A stretch of DNA of 64,000 nucleotides from Panagrolaimus kolymaensis (lineage: Eukaryota; Nematoda; Chromadorea; Rhabditida; Panagrolaimidae). The DNA is taken from the NCBI GenBank assembly GCA_028622995.1, contig JAJQJQ010000025.1, positions 1,736,001 through 1,800,000 of the forward strand, given 5' to 3'. How positions within the stretch are numbered: position 1 is the stretch's first letter; every line of letters starts with the position of its first letter. Positions 33,901-45,007 of this stretch are shown piece by piece. The notes beneath the pieces are model-generated. The model had not been told where the DNA came from. It saw only the letters and a program-made list of their open reading frames with translations, and ran no database searches. The translations under genes were made by a program, and so were the position numbers.

Positions 33901-34700
33901 CTCTACCCCTTAAATGTTGTTTTCTTAAATAAAAGTTTTCTTTTATATAAAAGTTCCAAAAACCTTGGCTATTTCTTACATATTTGCTATATTTTTCACA
34001 TTGTTTTAAAGCGATTATAATGAAATTTAAGCGGGTTAGAATTGCAGAAAGTGATAAAAAAAATGAGTAAAAGATTATAACACTACAAAAAACTTATTTA
34101 CAAGTAAGAGATTAAGCCACCATTATGAACAATGCTTGCGATTCGCCTATATTCTACCTTTTTTGATACAATACAATACCTTTTCTCATTTTTTATGGAT
34201 ATATTTTTGGCAGTAAAGCATCTGGATGCGCTAATTTTCGATGATCTAAAAACACAGTATTTTGCATTTATAAATTAAAAATTGTTTTTCATTAAACAAA
34301 AAAGCTTTTTGCTTTTCGATTATTTTTTATTTTTTACTTTTATGTATGTGGGTTGTTAATTTTTGGTTGTTGCTGCTGCTGTTTTCGTATATTAATTATT
34401 AATAATGTTTTCTTTTCCTTTTTTAACGATTCATAAAACACATTCAAAAGCTTTTCATTTGGATATTTAATTTTTTAATGGGCAAAAAAAAGTAATTTAC
34501 AAAAACATGTTTTTGGGAACTTGTACCCAAAAAAATGAGGGGTAAACAAGGTTAACAAAGTAATGTTTTTTCCCAACTTCCTTTTATAGCTACGCTTTTC
34601 AATTTTAATTTTTAAAGAAAAAAAATAATGTTTTTCAAAGAAAATTTTGTTTTTGTTGCTTAATTAACTGAGTTAAAAATATTTTTTATAAAAATTAATT
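33901..34700. other. Intergenic region between divergent genes
   Basis: 800 bases upstream of both the CUB-like gene (minus) and a receptor (plus); holds both promoters. A short GTTGCTGCTGCTGTT stretch at about 34367 is the only simple repeat noted. Confidence 0.5.
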
Positions 34701-35813
34701 ATGACCATATTTGACAATATTTTTGAAGATTTTTATTCCAGTATTACGGGAAAATGGAAAAACAATTTAACGATAGTTGAAGCTAAAATATTATTTTTTG
34801 AAGCCAATTTTCTTCAATATCAATCAATAATAATTATTTTTTTCTCATCTTTGGGGTTAATAATTTCCCCGTTTGCTGGGTATATTTCATATTCGTCCAC
34901 AACTGATAAACTCAAAGATTATATGTATTTTGGAATATATAATCGAATATTTTTATTTATATATTCTTTAATTTTATTACTTTGGCAACCAGTTTGTCTT
35001 TCTTCCATGTTTATTATTTATTCCAAAGGAGGAATATTAAATCATTTTGATCCAGCTTTTCAATTTATTTGTTTATGGTTATTCCTGGCTTCAGCCTTAT
35101 GTTCGAATCATGCAATAGGTTCTGAACTTTTATACCTATGTAAATTAAGTTTACTTCCATGTAAAAGTTGGTATTCGGATCCAAAAAAATTTAAAATAGT
35201 CACAATATTTTTTGCTTTCGTCATATTTTCTAACATATTTTTATTTTGGCTTATATTTCCTGATTCCAAAGATTTCCTCAAAAACTATTATGAAAATTAT
35301 CCATTTTTAAATACTTTTTTTACGTCAAAGAAATTTTCAAGTTCAAATTCAATTTTAGCTTTTAATCTTTTAAATGTTCCAATAACATTTAAAATTTTTG
35401 CTATTTATGTTGTTTTCATTATTTCTTTATGCTTAATTGTGTTTCCCACTCTGGCATTAGATTATTATAGAACTCAAATCAATCAACATAAAATATTAAC
35501 AAGTCGAACTCAAAATGCTGTAACTTCGCTAGCAATTGGAATAAAAATAAGAATAGTGTTTTTAGTTACGTTTTTACAAATTCCTTTTATTTATTGTTGC
35601 ATTTGTTTGTATTTTAATTTTCCGCCCATTTATTTTTCTATTTGTTTATGCATGTTTAGCATGTTTCCATTTTTTGATGCCTTCGTGGAAATATTTACAA
35701 TTAAATTTTATCGTCAAAAAACCATAACGGTTTTATCGTGTGGTTATTTTGTGAAACGTCGAAGTAGTATTATCTCAATTTCGGAACAATATGGGAATAG
35801 ACGCTTTTCATAA
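34701..35813 (+). CDS. Serpentine (7TM) chemoreceptor, Srh-like, intronless
   Basis: A 370-residue frame with about seven hydrophobic segments. TM1 is preceded by EANFLQYQSIIIIFFSSLGL; the segment KLKDYMYFGIYNRIFLFIYS corresponds to the Srh loop before TM2. The third loop reads RTQINQHKILTSRTQNAVTSLAIGIKIRIV, and the end has FDAFVEIFTIKFYRQKTITV after TM7, matching the 'iv.l..~k~YR' closing of Srh/Str receptors. The tail is basic and Ser-rich. It is more divergent than the receptor at 18.3 kb, so the class is tentative. Confidence 0.8.
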   Translation: MTIFDNIFEDFYSSITGKWKNNLTIVEAKILFFEANFLQYQSIIIIFFSSLGLIISPFAGYISYSSTTDKLKDYMYFGIYNRIFLFIYSLILLLWQPVCLSSMFIIYSKGGILNHFDPAFQFICLWLFLASALCSNHAIGSELLYLCKLSLLPCKSWYSDPKKFKIVTIFFAFVIFSNIFLFWLIFPDSKDFLKNYYENYPFLNTFFTSKKFSSSNSILAFNLLNVPITFKIFAIYVVFIISLCLIVFPTLALDYYRTQINQHKILTSRTQNAVTSLAIGIKIRIVFLVTFLQIPFIYCCICLYFNFPPIYFSICLCMFSMFPFFDAFVEIFTIKFYRQKTITVLSCGYFVKRRSSIISISEQYGNRRFS

Positions 35814-36069
35814 TTTTTATCTCCAACTTTTTATTAGAATTTCTTTTAATCTTATTGAATGAATATGCGACACTTTTTATTAAAAAAATAATACGGGTAT
35901 TCTAGTAAAAATAAAAATAAAGTTTAAATTAAAAAGTGTATTTTTTAACAAACCAAAAAATAAAAACAATTTATAGTAATTATTTGGTTTATCGATTAAA
36001 AAAGTGTCGGCAAATAGTTGTTAAATTTTAGTATGTATTTCTTGGAGAACGTTAGAACGTTGAAAATTA

Positions 36070-36885
36070 TTATTGTTTCTGTTTTTCGGCTATTTGAAAG
36101 CGTTCATCAATGTTTTTCCAATTGGCAATTTTCCAAATCGCATGAACATAATCAGGTCGAACATTTTTGTATTGGAGATAGTAAGCATGCTCCCAAACAT
36201 CGATACTGAAAATATACTATTTTTTAAATTTATTTTCTAAACTTTTATCTTGAGTCTCGAAAAGAAAATTATAATTTTGCCAGGAAAAATAAAAGTTTCA
36301 TATAAATTTTTTAAATTCCATCGATTACAATTTTTTTCATTTAAATCTAGCTTACCCAAAAAGTGGAATTAACCCGGTTGTAGCTTCAAGTGGATCTTGA
36401 TTAGGGCAAGTAGCCAATTTTAAATTCTTTTGCATTTTGCAATATCCCAACCATGCCCATCCAGAGCCTTGAACTCCAATAGCTTTGGTGCTCATTTGTT
36501 TTTGAAGATTTTCAAGACTACCAAAATCTTTTTTAACTTGTTCAAGCAAATCTCCAGTTGGTTCACCGCCATCTTTGGACAAATTAGTCCAAAAAATGCT
36601 ATGATTAATATGTCCGCCGCCATTAAATTTCAAAGGACTTTCACACATTAGAATGGCTTTGATATCACCTTTCGCTAAAGCTGCTTGCGCTTTTTCTTCG
36701 GCTTCATTGAGATTATTGACATAAGTGGCATGGTGCTTTTTATGGTGGATTTCCATAATTTCAGCTGAAATTATTGGTTCCAAAGCATTGTAATCATATG
36801 GAAGATCGGGAAGTTTATGTTTCATGCGAATAGCAATTATTCGTCGACATGAAGGGAGAAGTTTGGAGGTTTTCGAGATCATCAT
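36070..36885 (-). CDS. sod-2: Manganese superoxide dismutase, mitochondrial, two exons
   Basis: Model: join(36356..36885, 36070..36205), 221 residues, the usual length for nematode SOD-2/SOD-3. The longer upstream frame to 36987 adds a non-conserved leader; the Met at 36885 starts a Ser/Arg-rich mitochondrial presequence ([20 protein letters not shown]) followed by [20 protein letters not shown]. Metal ligands are visible: His in [14 protein letters not shown], His in [14 protein letters not shown], and Asp/His in [26 protein letters not shown] is the Mn/Fe SOD signature. The enzyme turns superoxide into hydrogen peroxide and oxygen in the mitochondrial matrix. C. elegans introns differ; here one intron splits just before IDVWEHAY. 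Confidence 0.95.
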
Positions 36886-37780
36886 GAAAACTAAAACACT
36901 ATATAAATTTAAATAAAAAAGCTTTGTCAATGTCAAAAAAACCCAATTTTTTATTAAATAATAGAAACAATCTTGAAAATTTCTCAAACATAAATTTTAA
37001 GTTCTAGGAATCTATTTTTTTATTTTCTTACATAAACTTAAAAAATGAAAAGTAAAAACATGAAGTGAAAAATATTCAGCCTGTTCACATGAAAGAAAAA
37101 AAAAAACAAATAAACAAACAAAAATAAAACTTTTGTTTTGATCTCCTTTTTTGGAAAACAGGAAACTTTTGGTTCGATGTTGCCTCTCTCTCTCTCTCTC
37201 ACATTATCAATCAATCAATCAGTTAAATCAATCACATACAAAAAAAAAAGCAATGAAACCTTGCAAATACTTTGTAGTCAATAATAATCCGTTTTCTTGT
37301 TTGTTTTGTTTTCATTCATTTTTATAAACCCTTTTTTAAATGCAAAGAAAAAAAGAAAAAGTTATATTTTTAAGGCAAAAAAACTCTGAAAATAATGGTT
37401 TCTTCCAAAGGGTTTGAATCAATTTTGTCATCTTGATTTTTTCCTTCCTTTTTACGGTTCTTTGCTGCATTAAAAATCAAAATAATTTATGATTTTATCT
37501 AAAATTACATTACATTGTTTTGTTTTTTCATAATTTGAAAGACAAAAAGATGATTTCCATGTGGAAATAAATACATGCGTTGAATTTAATTAGATTTTTA
37601 CTGATTATTTTTGTTACACATATAATTTTTATACTTTATTAATACATAAATCTGCAACGAACTCAAAATGGTAAAAAAAAGAAATTCGTCCATTTTTCAA
37701 CAAAATGTTTGCTCTAAGAGTTTACATATTTGAAAAATATTATCAATCTCTGAAGGATTTATTAATTTTGTTTTTTCAAA
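36886..37780. other. Intergenic region with CT microsatellite
   Basis: Promoter side of the SOD gene. A (CT)n run lies at about 37183-37201, directly followed by TCAATCAATCAATC. No gene seen. Confidence 0.6.
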
Positions 37781-37787
37781 GGTTTCA

Positions 37788-37890
37788 GTCAGAGTACTTT
37801 CTCAAAAGACGATGGACAAACGCAAGTGCGCCATAACAGTTTACGGGATGTAACTAGGTCACCATGGCTTAGAAAAGAGTACTTCCTTCA
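37788..37890 (+). other. Orphan exon-like patch
   Basis: After an acceptor-like TTTTTTCAAAG, the frame reads FSQSTFSKDDGQTQVRHNSL and RDVTRSPWLRKEY and then runs into AT-rich sequence. The base composition is clearly GC-richer than the surroundings, as coding exons are. No matching upstream or downstream exon was found and I cannot name the protein. Confidence 0.25.
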
Positions 37891-37992
37891 AAAAAAAAGC
37901 GATGAAAAAATAAATATTCGTCTGTTTATTTTTGCATATAAATTTTTTAACTATTTCTGTTTATTCCATTTTATATATAATTCGTTTAAATT

Positions 37993-38820
37993 ATGTATTT
38001 TAATTATTCCCACTCAGAAATTTATCATATGTTTCAACGTCAAATTGATGCAATTTCTAACTACCATGAATATACGTTTAAATCTCCAAGAAGGCAGTAT
38101 TTTTCTCTTACATTAACAATTATTTATTACTCTTAATAAACCAACATCGCCTGATTGCCTTGTAAAATTATATCAAACTAGCAAATATTTTTTTGGTAAT
38201 CGGCCTTTTCTAATTATCGATAGACGAGCTCGTTGCGATGAAAATGTAATTTCCTCAAACCATTATTGGAATCATTTAATATTAAATTTGAATAAAAAAC
38301 TTTTATTTTGGTTTACACATGAATTAGTTCTCGATAAACCTTCAAAAACCATATTAAAAACGATTTATCGCAATTCTTTAAATACTTTACGGATTTATTC
38401 TGCAACTTTAACCTTCCTAGAATTCAAACTGTTAATCTCATACTCCTCTAAAATTAAAGATTTTGTATTTAACAACTCAAGTGTTAATTATTTGGATGGT
38501 AAAAATGTTTCAATTTGCACAATTCTTAAAAAACTTCGAAATGCTGAAATAATTGAATTTAAAAATAATGAAGAAAACTTTTCAAAGGAAACTTAGAAAA
38601 ATTAGCTGTAGTGAAATTTTTTAATCCATTAAAACGTTTAACCTTATACATCACAAACGTATCTTCTTGCTTTAATTCATCCTTGTTATGCAAGTTTTTA
38701 AAACAAAATCTTACTCACACTTTGTCACCCCATTCATATGCTATGCTTTTTGTTAAATGTAAAAATGGATCATTGATCAAAAAAAGTTTATATGATTCAA
38801 TTAAACAATGGATGTTGTAA
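37993..38820 (+). pseudogene. Degraded F-box-like paralogue
   Basis: Starts MYFNYSHSEIYHMFQRQIDA, collinear with paralogue A at 12 kb (SEIYAMFKQQMDA), and continues EYTFKSPRRQYFSL. Around 38107-38140 the F-box core is corrupted and the frame shifts before LLNKPTSPDCLVKLYQTSKY. It then follows the family (KLLFWFTHEL, KIKDFVFNNSSVNYLDGKNV) until a second shift at about 38594, where KET should be followed by LEKL but a stop intervenes. It closes with SLYDSIKQWML, shorter than the intact proteins. Two frameshifts make it a pseudogene. Confidence 0.8.
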
Positions 38821-38898
38821 CAGCTGTTGAAGATGATGAAGATGGAAGGGCTGATGATGATAATGCTGCTGGTACTAAAATTAAATTATCCAACTTTA

Positions 38899-39545
38899 TT
38901 AAGAAACTTGGTTTAACAAACCCTTTGGATTTTTAGGTGTTCCTTTACTTGGCTGTCTCTTTCGCTTTTGACCTGAAAACAAATATGTTAGTATTTTGCG
39001 CTTAAAGGTATAATCATGTTTTAAAATTAATTTCTATGAATAATTGTAAACATTTTTATTCAAAACAATTACATATTATAAAAAAGCTTTATAATTGTTT
39101 TCACAAAAAAAAAAACATGAAACAAATTAGTCGATGTTCAAACCTTCTTGGAATATGTGAGAGTAAAAATTTGTTTATAACTCAACTGGCGAGAACTTAT
39201 TGACGTTATTAGCAAAGAGTGAATTTAATTAAACAACATCCATTAACATCTTGGCAATCCAACGGTAAATTTTTTTAATATGTTATGTAAAATAATGAAT
39301 ATCAGTGCCACGGATTTTTATGATTTATGTTTCGATTGATTTGAAATATTAAAGAGAGTAATAAAATATCTGAAATGAGTAATTTTTGTATTCAATATAC
39401 TGATGTTAATAAAGAAGACCCAAGAAGTCTGTCAATGAATATATATAAAAAAATATAATGAGATAAAACTCACCTTGAGGAGATTTTGAAAATGTGCTAG
39501 GGACTCTAAATGAATCTAAAAGATCAGCAGCGTTAACGGTGCATC
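38899..39545 (-). CDS. Orphan pair of 3' exons coding a basic tail
   Basis: Exons 39474..39545 and 38899..38972 join in phase with good splice sites (CAAG|GTGAG, TTTTCAG|GTCAA) to give CTVNAADLLDSFRVPSTFSK, SPQGQKRKRQPSKGTPKNPK and GLLNQVS. The KRKR run suggests a nuclear protein. No earlier exon was found before the P450 remnant upstream, so this is a fragment or the end of a gene with distant exons. It overlaps a plus-strand frame starting at 38811 (MDVVTAVEDDEDG), which I consider a chance frame. Confidence 0.3.
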
Positions 39546-39760
39546 CTGAAAGTTTTATGTTAAAGCTTTAAAAAATATAGGGTGCAAACGCTACTCATTA
39601 ATGGTGTCATATCATTTCAACTTTCTTTCTAAAATAAGCTAATTTTTCCGCTGTGTGATTTTTTGATTTTTTTTGAAATGAATAAATTTTTATTTAACTA
39701 TGAAATTCATTATTTTTGGTATCAAATAAACATAAGGCAACAGAAAAATACAGCTTTTTA

Positions 39761-39990
39761 TTATCTTTGTTTTAGTTGAACTAAGAATGGTTCAGGTGAA
39801 ACTGTGAAACCAATAATTCGCTCCAAACTTTGTGGATTTGTTGGAATTGAAGATATCTGAAAACTATTTCATTTTTAAAAAACATGAAAATTAATTTTAC
39901 TTCAGAAAGATTGAATAAATTGCTACAAATAAATACAATTCCATTCGAACTAAACTTTCACCCAAAAAACGCACTTTAAATTTTTTTGTT
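39761..39990 (-). pseudogene. 3' fragment of a cytochrome P450 gene
   Basis: The last exon (39761-39856) codes ISSIPTNPQSLERIIGFTVS and PEPFLVQLKQR, nearly the same as the last exon of the intact P450 at 43095-43193. The preceding piece matches the haem-binding region, but the haem cysteine region [20 protein letters not shown] reads KVRFLGESLVRMELYLF, so the cysteine is gone, and a one-base loss follows. No further upstream exons. A dead partial duplicate. Confidence 0.85.
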
Positions 39991-40852
39991 TTTAGTTTTT
40001 TCATTTTATGCCATGCAACTTTTGGCTCTTCAGTCATGCTCCAATGCTTTGACAGTACTCTTCGTGGTAACACCATATCGAAAAGCTTTAATTTGACATT
40101 TAATAGTATTTTATGGTATTTTATCTAAAAATTTCTTTGTAAACTTAATCCTGTTTCGGAAATTCAGCGAAATTCTTTTAGTTTTACCATCAGCTATAAT
40201 TTGTACAATCATATTGATTTTGATTTCATTTTATTATTTTTTGTTGAAGAAATTTGTTTTAATAAAATTTGGTTTAAAAAAGCTTTAAAAAAATTTGCAT
40301 CTCAACAAAAAGTGTACAATAAAGAAAAATTTGAATTATTTGAAAAATGGTTTCTATCTTTATTGATTTTTTATGTCGGCAAATTTTTGTTTTTGTGGTT
40401 TATTTGCTCAAAAATGACAAAATTTAGTAAATATTTTTTAAAGGCATCGAGAAAAATAACCGAAAGGCACAATTATAGTCAACAAATTTGGCAAAAGCTT
40501 AGAAAAAAAGAGGTCGCTGCAAGAATAGAAACTAAGTTAGCCCTCTCAATATTTTTGTTTTTTGACCACTTATTTTTTTTTTCATTCCTTCACTTTTTTT
40601 CCATCTGTCTATCATCATCTATAAATCATTCAGTTAGTTATTTTTTATTTCTTCTTTTTTCTTGCAAATAAAACATCAATTTGTTCTCCTCTTGCTTTTG
40701 TTGCTTCTATTTTTCGCTATTTTTTTCTTCGCGCGCCTGAACTAACTTATATGATTTTTTTTTATTAACAAAAATAATTGCTAATAGCTTCATTTTTTTT
40801 TTTTGCAGAATTACATCTTATTCTTTCTTTCTTATTTCAACAATAACCAACT
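39991..40852. other. Intergenic region upstream of the acidic-repeat gene
   Basis: A 156-codon AT-rich frame at 40201-40671 has no start support and no family pattern. A strong acceptor-like TTTTTTTTTTTTTGCAG ends at 40809, 44 bases before the ATG at 40853, which would suit a trans-splice leader site or a 5' UTR intron. Confidence 0.4.
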
Positions 40853-42787
40853 ATGATGAGTCTTACAAAATCCCCATTATTTGCTTCTCGTTTTGTTTCA
40901 TATCGGCATATATGGATTAAAGAAAATGATGCATGTTATGAATGTATTGATAAAAGCAATTATTCATCCGTGGTAGTTCGACTTCAACGTTTAAATATTA
41001 ATCGCGTTAAGGATATTGAAAAGTGTAAGGATGGAATTGAAAAATTTACTGAAAATGCTATCAAACATCCAAGTTTATGCCACCTCAAAGAAGTTTTTTT
41101 TGATGCAGAAAATAATATTTTGATTTCATGCAGTGAAAATGCTCGTGGCATCTCACTTTCCCGTTTTGTTATTTCATCATTTTCAAAATTTGGCTATTCT
41201 GAAGCAATTCAACAAATTCTTTTCAAACTTTTGGATCTCTATCGTGTGCTTTTTGCTGATGACAAAGATTTATCTCCCCTCAACCTCGATCATATTATTA
41301 TTAAAATCAATAATAATCAAGAAGCAATCGAAATAGAATCCATCAAAATTCGCCGTCCTTTCCTTTGCAAATATGGTTCACGAACTTTTGATGTACCATA
41401 TAAAAATTATGCTTCAACAACGTTCCCAGCTTTCGTTGATATTGGTGCAACGGCATTTTATTGTTTCACTCAAAATGATTTTTTCTCATATTCAAATCTT
41501 CCTAAGGCTATTGAAGCCATTGAAAAGCCCAATGAAAAATTATTTGTTGAACAAATTTTTGGATTTAAAACACCTGAATTTGATGCAGTTGAAGAATTAA
41601 TTGGAAATATGTTTAATCTTGCCGACTCCGTTGCCACTTCTATCGACGGTGAAGATGAAAGTGAAGAAGAATTCGATGATGATCTAAAAGTCAAGGCTGT
41701 TATCAATGAAATCGACGAAGATGAAAGCAGCACCATCACTACCATGAGTGATGATGACAATGATAGCGACGATAGTGAATTCATCCAAGATGATTCAGAT
41801 GAAAGTGAATCAACTATTAGCGAGGATGAAGTTGAAACCCAAACATCCATTAGCGATAATGAAAGCCAAACAACCTCAGATATGGATGAAGAGGATGAAA
41901 CACAAAGTGACATCGAAAATGACTATTCAAATGAAATGGAAACTCCCATGGTTATCAAAAATGAAATTGGTGAAGTTGTTGAAACCCATTTCCATATCGA
42001 CGACGGTATAACTCTAATTGATATGGGTAATGATGATTTTGATACTCAAACGCCTATCGAAAATGACTATTCTGATGAAATTAAAATCCCTATTGCCGTG
42101 GAAAATGATATGGCTGAAGTTGCTGAAACCCAAATCTCTATTGACGACGGTATAACCCTTATTGTTAATGAAGATTTTGAAACCCAAACAGCTATCGAAA
42201 ACGGGACAGATGAAATCGAAACAGCTAATGGCGATAATGAAGATAGTGATTCCGAGACTGAAATGGCCACTGAAAATGAAATCAAAGTTTTTGATAAATT
42301 TGATGGTGAAGATGAAGTCGCTCCAACTCGTGTTCCCATTCGAAAGCTTATGGAACTTATGGAAGCTTTTGAAAAGCTAAATGAACATTTTAGCAATATC
42401 ACTAAAAACAATTCATCTTTAGCATCCGTCGATGAAAATGATAGTGATGATACTTTTGATACTCGATCCATCATTTCCAATGATAGTGATTATGATGTCA
42501 TTGATAAAGCTGAAACTCCAGAAGATGAAGCAATTTTCACTGCAAAAAATTATGAAGTTGAAGGATTAACTATCAAAATTTATAAAAACGATTTTGTTTC
42601 ATATAAATTCGAAAGCAGCGGAGAAAATGGATATTTTGATTCTAGCAACGCTGAAATGATTTCAGCTTTGCCTGAATTGGTTATTGAAATAATTCCCATC
42701 ATTCGAAATGCTTTTGCTATGGCTCAAATTACAAATGAAACATATCCAACCAAAAAATACTTGGCTACTTTCAACGAAGAAGAATAA
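40853..42787 (+). CDS. Intronless protein with kinase-like head and long acidic repeat region
   Basis: A 644-residue frame. Residues 1-270 loosely follow a protein-kinase layout: HPSLCHLKEVFFDAENNILI (strands 4 and 5), GISLSRFVISSFSKFGY, ILFKLLDLYRVLF then SPLNLDHIIIKI in place of the catalytic loop; no HRD, DFG or VAIK motif is visible, so at best a pseudokinase. Residues 285-500 are extremely acidic and built from ETQT/IEND/IDDG units, with one clear duplication of about 48 residues (IENDYSNEMETPMVIKNEIG against IENDYSDEIKIPIAVENDMA, each followed by IDDGITLI and DF-TQT). The end (550-644) is a folded-looking domain. Its codon use is GC-richer than neighbours. Family not recognised. Confidence 0.75.
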   Translation: MMSLTKSPLFASRFVSYRHIWIKENDACYECIDKSNYSSVVVRLQRLNINRVKDIEKCKDGIEKFTENAIKHPSLCHLKEVFFDAENNILISCSENARGISLSRFVISSFSKFGYSEAIQQILFKLLDLYRVLFADDKDLSPLNLDHIIIKINNNQEAIEIESIKIRRPFLCKYGSRTFDVPYKNYASTTFPAFVDIGATAFYCFTQNDFFSYSNLPKAIEAIEKPNEKLFVEQIFGFKTPEFDAVEELIGNMFNLADSVATSIDGEDESEEEFDDDLKVKAVINEIDEDESSTITTMSDDDNDSDDSEFIQDDSDESESTISEDEVETQTSISDNESQTTSDMDEEDETQSDIENDYSNEMETPMVIKNEIGEVVETHFHIDDGITLIDMGNDDFDTQTPIENDYSDEIKIPIAVENDMAEVAETQISIDDGITLIVNEDFETQTAIENGTDEIETANGDNEDSDSETEMATENEIKVFDKFDGEDEVAPTRVPIRKLMELMEAFEKLNEHFSNITKNNSSLASVDENDSDDTFDTRSIISNDSDYDVIDKAETPEDEAIFTAKNYEVEGLTIKIYKNDFVSYKFESSGENGYFDSSNAEMISALPELVIEIIPIIRNAFAMAQITNETYPTKKYLATFNEEE

Positions 42788-43094
42788 AAAAAATGTTTCA
42801 ACTTTGTTTTTTTTAAGTCAAAATTTGAATTTATTTTTTTGATTTTGTTACTTTGCTTTTTTTACGCTTTCATTCTTTTTGTTGTTTTGAAAAAAAATTT
42901 ATAAAATTTATTGCTGATTTTTTTTTTGAATACAGAAAAGACCATCATTTAGCAATCAAAAAATATCATTAGTTCATTATCAAACTTTAATAGAAAACTT
43001 CGGTTAAAATTTTAGCAAAAAAATAGTTACAGAAAATTATAATAGCATGTTTTCGAGCAACATTTTCATTGTCGCTCTTGATTTTCAAATCTTT
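42788..43094. other. Spacer between convergent genes
   Basis: About 300 bases between the 3' ends of the acidic-repeat gene and the first P450 gene; nothing supported. Confidence 0.5.
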
Positions 43095-45007
43095 TTAATA
43101 TCGTTGTTTGAGTTGAGCCAAGAATGGTTCAGGTGAAACTGTGAAACCAATAAGTCGCTCCAAACTTGGTGGATTTGATGGAATTGAAGATATCTGAAAA
43201 CTCCATCATTTAAAAAAAATTATGAAAATTTATTTTACTTCAAAATGATTAAATAAATTTGCAGCAAATAAATATAATTCTAATCGAGCTAAACTTTCAC
43301 CTAAACATGCGCGTTTACCAACGCTGAATGGAATTAATTCGGGTTTAGTTTGAAATTTTCCATTTTCATCAATAAATCTTTCAGGTTTAAAACTTTGTGG
43401 ATCAGGAAAATATTTTTCATTATAAAGTACCGAAGAAATTTGAGGAATCACAATTGTATTAGCTTTGATTTTATAACCATGAAAATTAGTTGTTTTTGTA
43501 ATTCGATGCGCAACATTATTTGGTAATAAATTACATAATCGTTGAGTTTCAGCCACCACGGCATTTACATATGGAAGATTTATTTTATCATTGAGGGTTA
43601 TAATTCGATCTGATCCTATAACTTTTGTTAATTCTTGATGGAGCTTTTTTTGTGTTTCAGGATTTGTCATAAGATAAAGAACCATCCAAGCAAGGGTATT
43701 GGATGTGGTTTCTTGTCCCGCAAGCCATATATCGAATACACATCCAAATAATTGGCCATCACTATAAAATCCAAAATTCAATGAATAAATTAATAAATCA
43801 AAAATAATTTGCGCAATTAAAGGTTTCGAAAACTTTAGTTTTTGAAAGTGTTGGACATTTATGGGCCCTGGAAGAAAAATTAGAATATTTTTAAAGAAAA
43901 AAATGTCGACACATTTTGTTTTAGTCTAGCACGAATTTTCTTGATCGTTGATTAATTGAGAAAAAGGTAATTAAAAACTTTAAAAAAAGATGAAATTTTT
44001 TGAATCTTCACTTTAAGGCTCCAAGTCATTTTTATAGATAATATATACAACTTACGAAAATAAATCTTCTTCTTCTTTATCACCAGCAGCAGTTTCCAGC
44101 TTTTTTTGCTGTCTCAAATATGCTTCAACATAATCAGTTGGTTCCGAATTTTCATCTGTAAAATCAATTTTATCTCGCCTTTCTTTAATTTGTGAAGAAA
44201 AAAATTCTTTCATTCCATTTCCAAGAGCTTCAGCTTTTGCCCATTTATTTTTAAAATATGGCAAACGTTTCATATATCCACTTTTATCACTAGCACACAA
44301 ATTGAAAATGGTATCACTTCCTATTCGAATAAATTGTTTAATAAATTCTTTAATTTCGTAAAATTCATTTAAACTTTTCTAAAAAAAGTTTTTTCCCTCA
44401 AAAAAACTTTTAGAAAATTTTATGAAAGACTGACCTCATGAAAAGCATAACCAAAAATAATTCCATTTATAACACTTCCAACCGCAATGTCAATGCTATT
44501 TTGAACACTTATTTCTTTTTCACCGTTTTTAATTTTTGTTTTTAAATCATCCAAAAACCATGCTACTTCATTTAAAACTCGTTCTTGCATTAAATTTTTC
44601 CCCATACCAAAGTTTCTTAAAACTTGTAAAGCAAATCGGCGATGTTCCCGCCAAACTTTTCCATCAGTCATAAGAATGCCATAATTTCCTCCACGAAAAA
44701 CTTGAGCAACTGCTTCATTTTTAGGACGACCCGAATAAATTTCACCATTTTTAATAAATGCTTCTTGAATTTGATCAAAATCATTAAAAATTACGAGTGG
44801 CATTTCGCCCATCCAAAAAGTATAAATGTCTCCATAAGTTTTTCGACAATATTCAAATATTCCAAATATGCCATGTTTAGAAATTTGAATTATATTTCCA
44901 AGTAAAGGAAATGGAATAGGCCCAGGTGGAAGGTCTTTTCGCTTCCAATAAATATTATAAAAACCTAGTAATCCAAGGAAAATTAAGAGTATGAGAAATC
45001 CAATCAT
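43095..45007 (-). CDS. Cytochrome P450, CYP2-clan type, four exons
   Basis: Model: join(44435..45007, 44056..44378, 43239..43761, 43095..43193), 505 residues, phases close. An N-terminal membrane anchor (IGFLILLIFLGLLGFYNIYW) precedes the proline-rich hinge LPPGPIPFPLLGN, typical of microsomal enzymes. Helix C shows WREHRRFALQVLRNFG, helix I AGQETTSNTLAW, helix K ETQR, then PERF, and the haem loop [18 protein letters not shown] with the thiolate cysteine near residue 450. The pattern matches nematode CYP2-clan families expanded for xenobiotic and fatty-acid oxidation. The gene is followed, in the same direction and further upstream, by a second P450 at 45646-47409; a dead copy of its end lies at 39.8 kb. 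Confidence 0.95.

Noticed and set aside
40201..40671. 156-codon AT-rich plus-strand frame
   Set aside because: No convincing start context, composition typical of poly-A/T-rich DNA, and no family pattern; it lies upstream of a well-supported gene.
41470..42480. Long Ser-rich antisense frames opposite the acidic-repeat gene
   Set aside because: They are the complementary reading of GAT/GAA-rich codons; the plus-strand frame is much longer and coherent.
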